5,792 nt of DNA, taken from assembly GCA_013817115.1 (NCBI GenBank), contig JACDDG010000174.1, positions 1-5,792 on the forward strand, given 5' to 3'. The notes below the pieces were generated by a model. The model was not told the DNA's origin, did no database searches, and saw only the letters and a program-made list of their open reading frames with translations. This stretch comes from Parachlamydiaceae bacterium (GTDB lineage: Bacteria; Chlamydiota; Chlamydiia; Chlamydiales; Parachlamydiaceae). Below, in pieces: positions 3,795 through 5,792 of this stretch. Made by a program: the position numbers and the translations under genes. How positions within the stretch are numbered: position 1 is the first letter of the stretch; each line of letters starts with the position of its first letter.

Positions 3795-5792
3795 CAATGG
3801 TTCCAATTAGAGCCCAGTGCGCTGCATCAGCAGCTTCTTGAGAAATTGTTTTCTCAATATCACGATAGACAAAACGGAACGTAACATTGCGCACCCCTTT
3901 CCCTAGTGATTCATTTTCATAAATATCAAGCAACAGAACCTCTTCTAGCAAGGGTTCAGTAAGAGATTCAAGAATTTCTAAAATTTTATCAACAGATTGG
4001 CCATCTGCTAGCGTGACGGTCCAATCGCGTGTAGAGCTTGGAAAAATAGGCAGTTCGCTCACTTTTGTCTTTAACCCCGGATGCACTTTATAAAGGTCAT
4101 GTAAATTGATTTCAGCAAAATAAATACGATGTTGCACATCCAGACGCTTAACAATAGAAGGATGCACTTCACCTAAAGAACCAATCTCAAGGGATCCAAC
4201 GTATATCGCCAACTGACGTCCCGGATGAAATGAAGTGAAATTATTGGGTTTGAAAATAGGGTTTTTAATATCCATCATCGTTAACAAATTTTCTATCACT
4301 CCCTTAAGATCGTAGAAATCGACATCTTCAGCTTTTTGTTTCCAGTGTTGAGGGCGTACTTTACCGGTCATAACAATGCCAACAACCGACTGTTCTTTAT
4401 ACTGCTCTTTATCTTTGAAGTGAATCCTGCCAATTTCAAAACCGGAAATATCATGATTTTGATGCGACAAATTACTTTTTACAACTTGTAACAAGCCCGG
4501 CAGAAGAGAAGTTCTCAGAATCGACTGTTCGATTGAAGTGGGGTTTAAAACTCTAACTGTAGCCTCTTCGGGCATACCTGCATGGCCAGAGATATTGATC
4601 AATGAGGGTCCAATGAGATCACATGTCAAAAATTCCTGCAAACCCTCCGCCAGCATGCGTACGCGCACTTGATTTTCGAAAATAAAAATGGGCGCGTGTG
4701 GCAATAAAGAAGAATGATAACTTGGCGCCGAAGCAACAATATTATCATAACCATAGACGCGAGCGACTTCTTCAACGAGATCAATCTCTTCTTTGATATC
4801 TGCACGATATGTAGGAATTTTCAATTCGAAATGATCTTGTCCATCCCAAGTAACCTTAAAGTCCAAACGCTTGAAAATATTTTCAACTTCACTCACACCT
4901 AGCTGAGTACCCAGCAGCTGATTAATACGAGTTAATCTGCAAAGCACTGAAAGTTCGGGGAATGAAACCTCACCCTCTTTATGGTCGATCACGCCTTGAC
5001 AAATTTGCCCACCGGCAAGATCATGCATGTATTGAGCAGCACGGTCAAGAGCATCTAGAACTCCGTTAGGATCAACAGCACGCTCAAAACGCCTAGAGGC
5101 ATCTGTTTGAAGCCCTAAACGCTTGCTTGTGCGACGAATCGCGCTCGGCAAAAAGTGGGCTGATTCGATGAGAACATTCTGGCACGCTTCATCAACTTCA
5201 GAATTAAGTCCCCCCATCACACCGGCGATAGCGACAGGGCGTTCAGCATCACAAATCAAGAGATCTTCTTCGTGAAGCGTTCGTTCTCGCCCATCTAAAG
5301 TCGCAAAAGGCTCATTTGGAGTGGCGGTGCGAACAATCAGCTTACTTTCTAGAATTTTATCAAAATCAAAAGCATGCAAAGGTTGTCCAGACTCTAACAA
5401 GACATAGTTAGTAATATCAACAATGTTGTTTACGGGCCTAACTCCACAGGCATTTAATCTTTCTTGCATCCATTTAGGAGACTGGGCCACTTTAACGTTT
5501 TTAACTAAGCGACAGGCATATCTTGGGCATCTTTTTACATCTTGAACTTCAACGTTAATTGATTGTTGGATATTGCTTCCATCGCTTTGGAGAGTTGTGC
5601 GAGAAGTTTTAACAGGAACATTAATTGCAGCAGAAAGCTCTCTAGCTATTCCAAGAATAGATGCACAATGCCCTAAGTTAGGTGTCAAAGACACTTCAAA
5701 TATGGCATCCGCATCTTTATTTCCGTCAATCGATGAACAGGAAGATTCGGTTGAAGAAGCGCAAGAGTACTTGACACTGTCCACTTCTATAC
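3778..5792 (-). CDS. pheT: phenylalanyl-tRNA synthetase beta subunit (N-terminus outside window)
   Basis: PheT pairs with PheS in the cytosolic (alpha-beta)2 enzyme that charges tRNA-Phe. The frame is open to the right edge; GTG 5784 is only an internal valine, since family members are ~790-800 residues and about 670 are present. Numbering from 5784: residues 1-50 hold the end of the tRNA-binding domain and SLTPNLGHCASILGIARE (32-49); the B3/B4 editing domain (~85-275) contains VDITNYV, QPLHAFDFD, AIAGVMGG and TDASRRFERAVDP; B5 (~282-350) ends in VEEVARVYGYDNI; the catalytic-like core (~360-575) has LNPTSIEQSILRTSLLPGLL, SFHPGR and IGSLGEVHP; the FDX-ACB anticodon-binding domain (~578-668) begins with LPIFPSSTRDW. 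B3/B4 hydrolyses mischarged Tyr-tRNA-Phe. All domains are intact, with no lesions. The MORN-type lipoprotein follows at 50 bp. The first ~125 residues, most of the EMAPII-like domain, lie outside. Confidence 0.97.
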   Translation of the reverse strand, partial: IEVDSVKYSCASSTESSCSSIDGNKDADAIFEVSLTPNLGHCASILGIARELSAAINVPVKTSRTTLQSDGSNIQQSINVEVQDVKRCPRYACRLVKNVKVAQSPKWMQERLNACGVRPVNNIVDITNYVLLESGQPLHAFDFDKILESKLIVRTATPNEPFATLDGRERTLHEEDLLICDAERPVAIAGVMGGLNSEVDEACQNVLIESAHFLPSAIRRTSKRLGLQTDASRRFERAVDPNGVLDALDRAAQYMHDLAGGQICQGVIDHKEGEVSFPELSVLCRLTRINQLLGTQLGVSEVENIFKRLDFKVTWDGQDHFELKIPTYRADIKEEIDLVEEVARVYGYDNIVASAPSYHSSLLPHAPIFIFENQVRVRMLAEGLQEFLTCDLIGPSLINISGHAGMPEEATVRVLNPTSIEQSILRTSLLPGLLQVVKSNLSHQNHDISGFEIGRIHFKDKEQYKEQSVVGIVMTGKVRPQHWKQKAEDVDFYDLKGVIENLLTMMDIKNPIFKPNNFTSFHPGRQLAIYVGSLEIGSLGEVHPSIVKRLDVQHRIYFAEINLHDLYKVHPGLKTKVSELPIFPSSTRDWTVTLADGQSVDKILEILESLTEPLLEEVLLLDIYENESLGKGVRNVTFRFVYRDIEKTISQEAADAAHWALIGTIGHGQQ

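Noticed and set aside
3696..3884. 62-codon plus-strand ORF over the pheT/lipoprotein junction
   Set aside because: It lies antisense to the ends of two well-supported minus-strand genes, has no family resemblance and covers the tandem repeat by chance.
4714..4902. 62-codon plus-strand ORF inside pheT
   Set aside because: It is fully antisense to the conserved B5 domain region of pheT and is explained as a shadow frame.

Overview
The window looks like chromosomal DNA from an amoeba-associated chlamydia (order Parachlamydiales, Protochlamydia/Parachlamydia-like). Three things suggest this. First, there is a bacterial protein with a eukaryote-type BTB domain followed by cysteine-containing leucine-rich repeats, a class known to be expanded in these bacteria. 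Second, pheT is followed by a MORN-type lipoprotein, which I recall matches the pheT-CT476 order in Chlamydia trachomatis. Third, the DNA is AT-rich. This assignment is inferred from gene content; no database search was done.

Left part (1-1845): a divergent gene pair. On the minus strand, running off the left edge, is a BTB-BACK-LRR protein, a likely host-directed ubiquitin-pathway effector; 472 codons are visible. On the plus strand, starting 63 bp away, is a small GGQ-containing peptide-chain-release-factor-like protein of the ribosome-rescue type. It has a near-consensus extended -10 promoter and almost no leader.

Middle part (1842-2770): about 0.9 kb of decaying genes, all on the plus strand. 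In order there are a 29-codon 5' stub that resembles RsmE (16S rRNA m3U1498 methyltransferase) overlapping the release-factor stop codon, a short unidentified ORF pair broken by a frame change, the C-terminal half of a polar-amino-acid-type (GlnQ-like) ABC ATPase with several lesions, and the Shine-Dalgarno plus first codons of the gene that followed it. No intact gene is visible here. It reads as a reduced accessory operon left between two functional blocks.

Right part (2771-5792): a minus-strand pair, pheT (phenylalanyl-tRNA synthetase beta subunit, truncated at its N-terminus by the window edge) followed 50 bp downstream by a 318-residue lipoprotein with MORN_2/YwqK-type repeats. The pheT stop codon lies inside an 18-bp tandem duplication, so two in-frame stops occur 18 nt apart.

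I found no tRNA, rRNA, CRISPR array, IS element or convincing terminator. I see no clearly new multi-gene system. The most interesting items are the BTB-LRR effector and the readable fossil operon.
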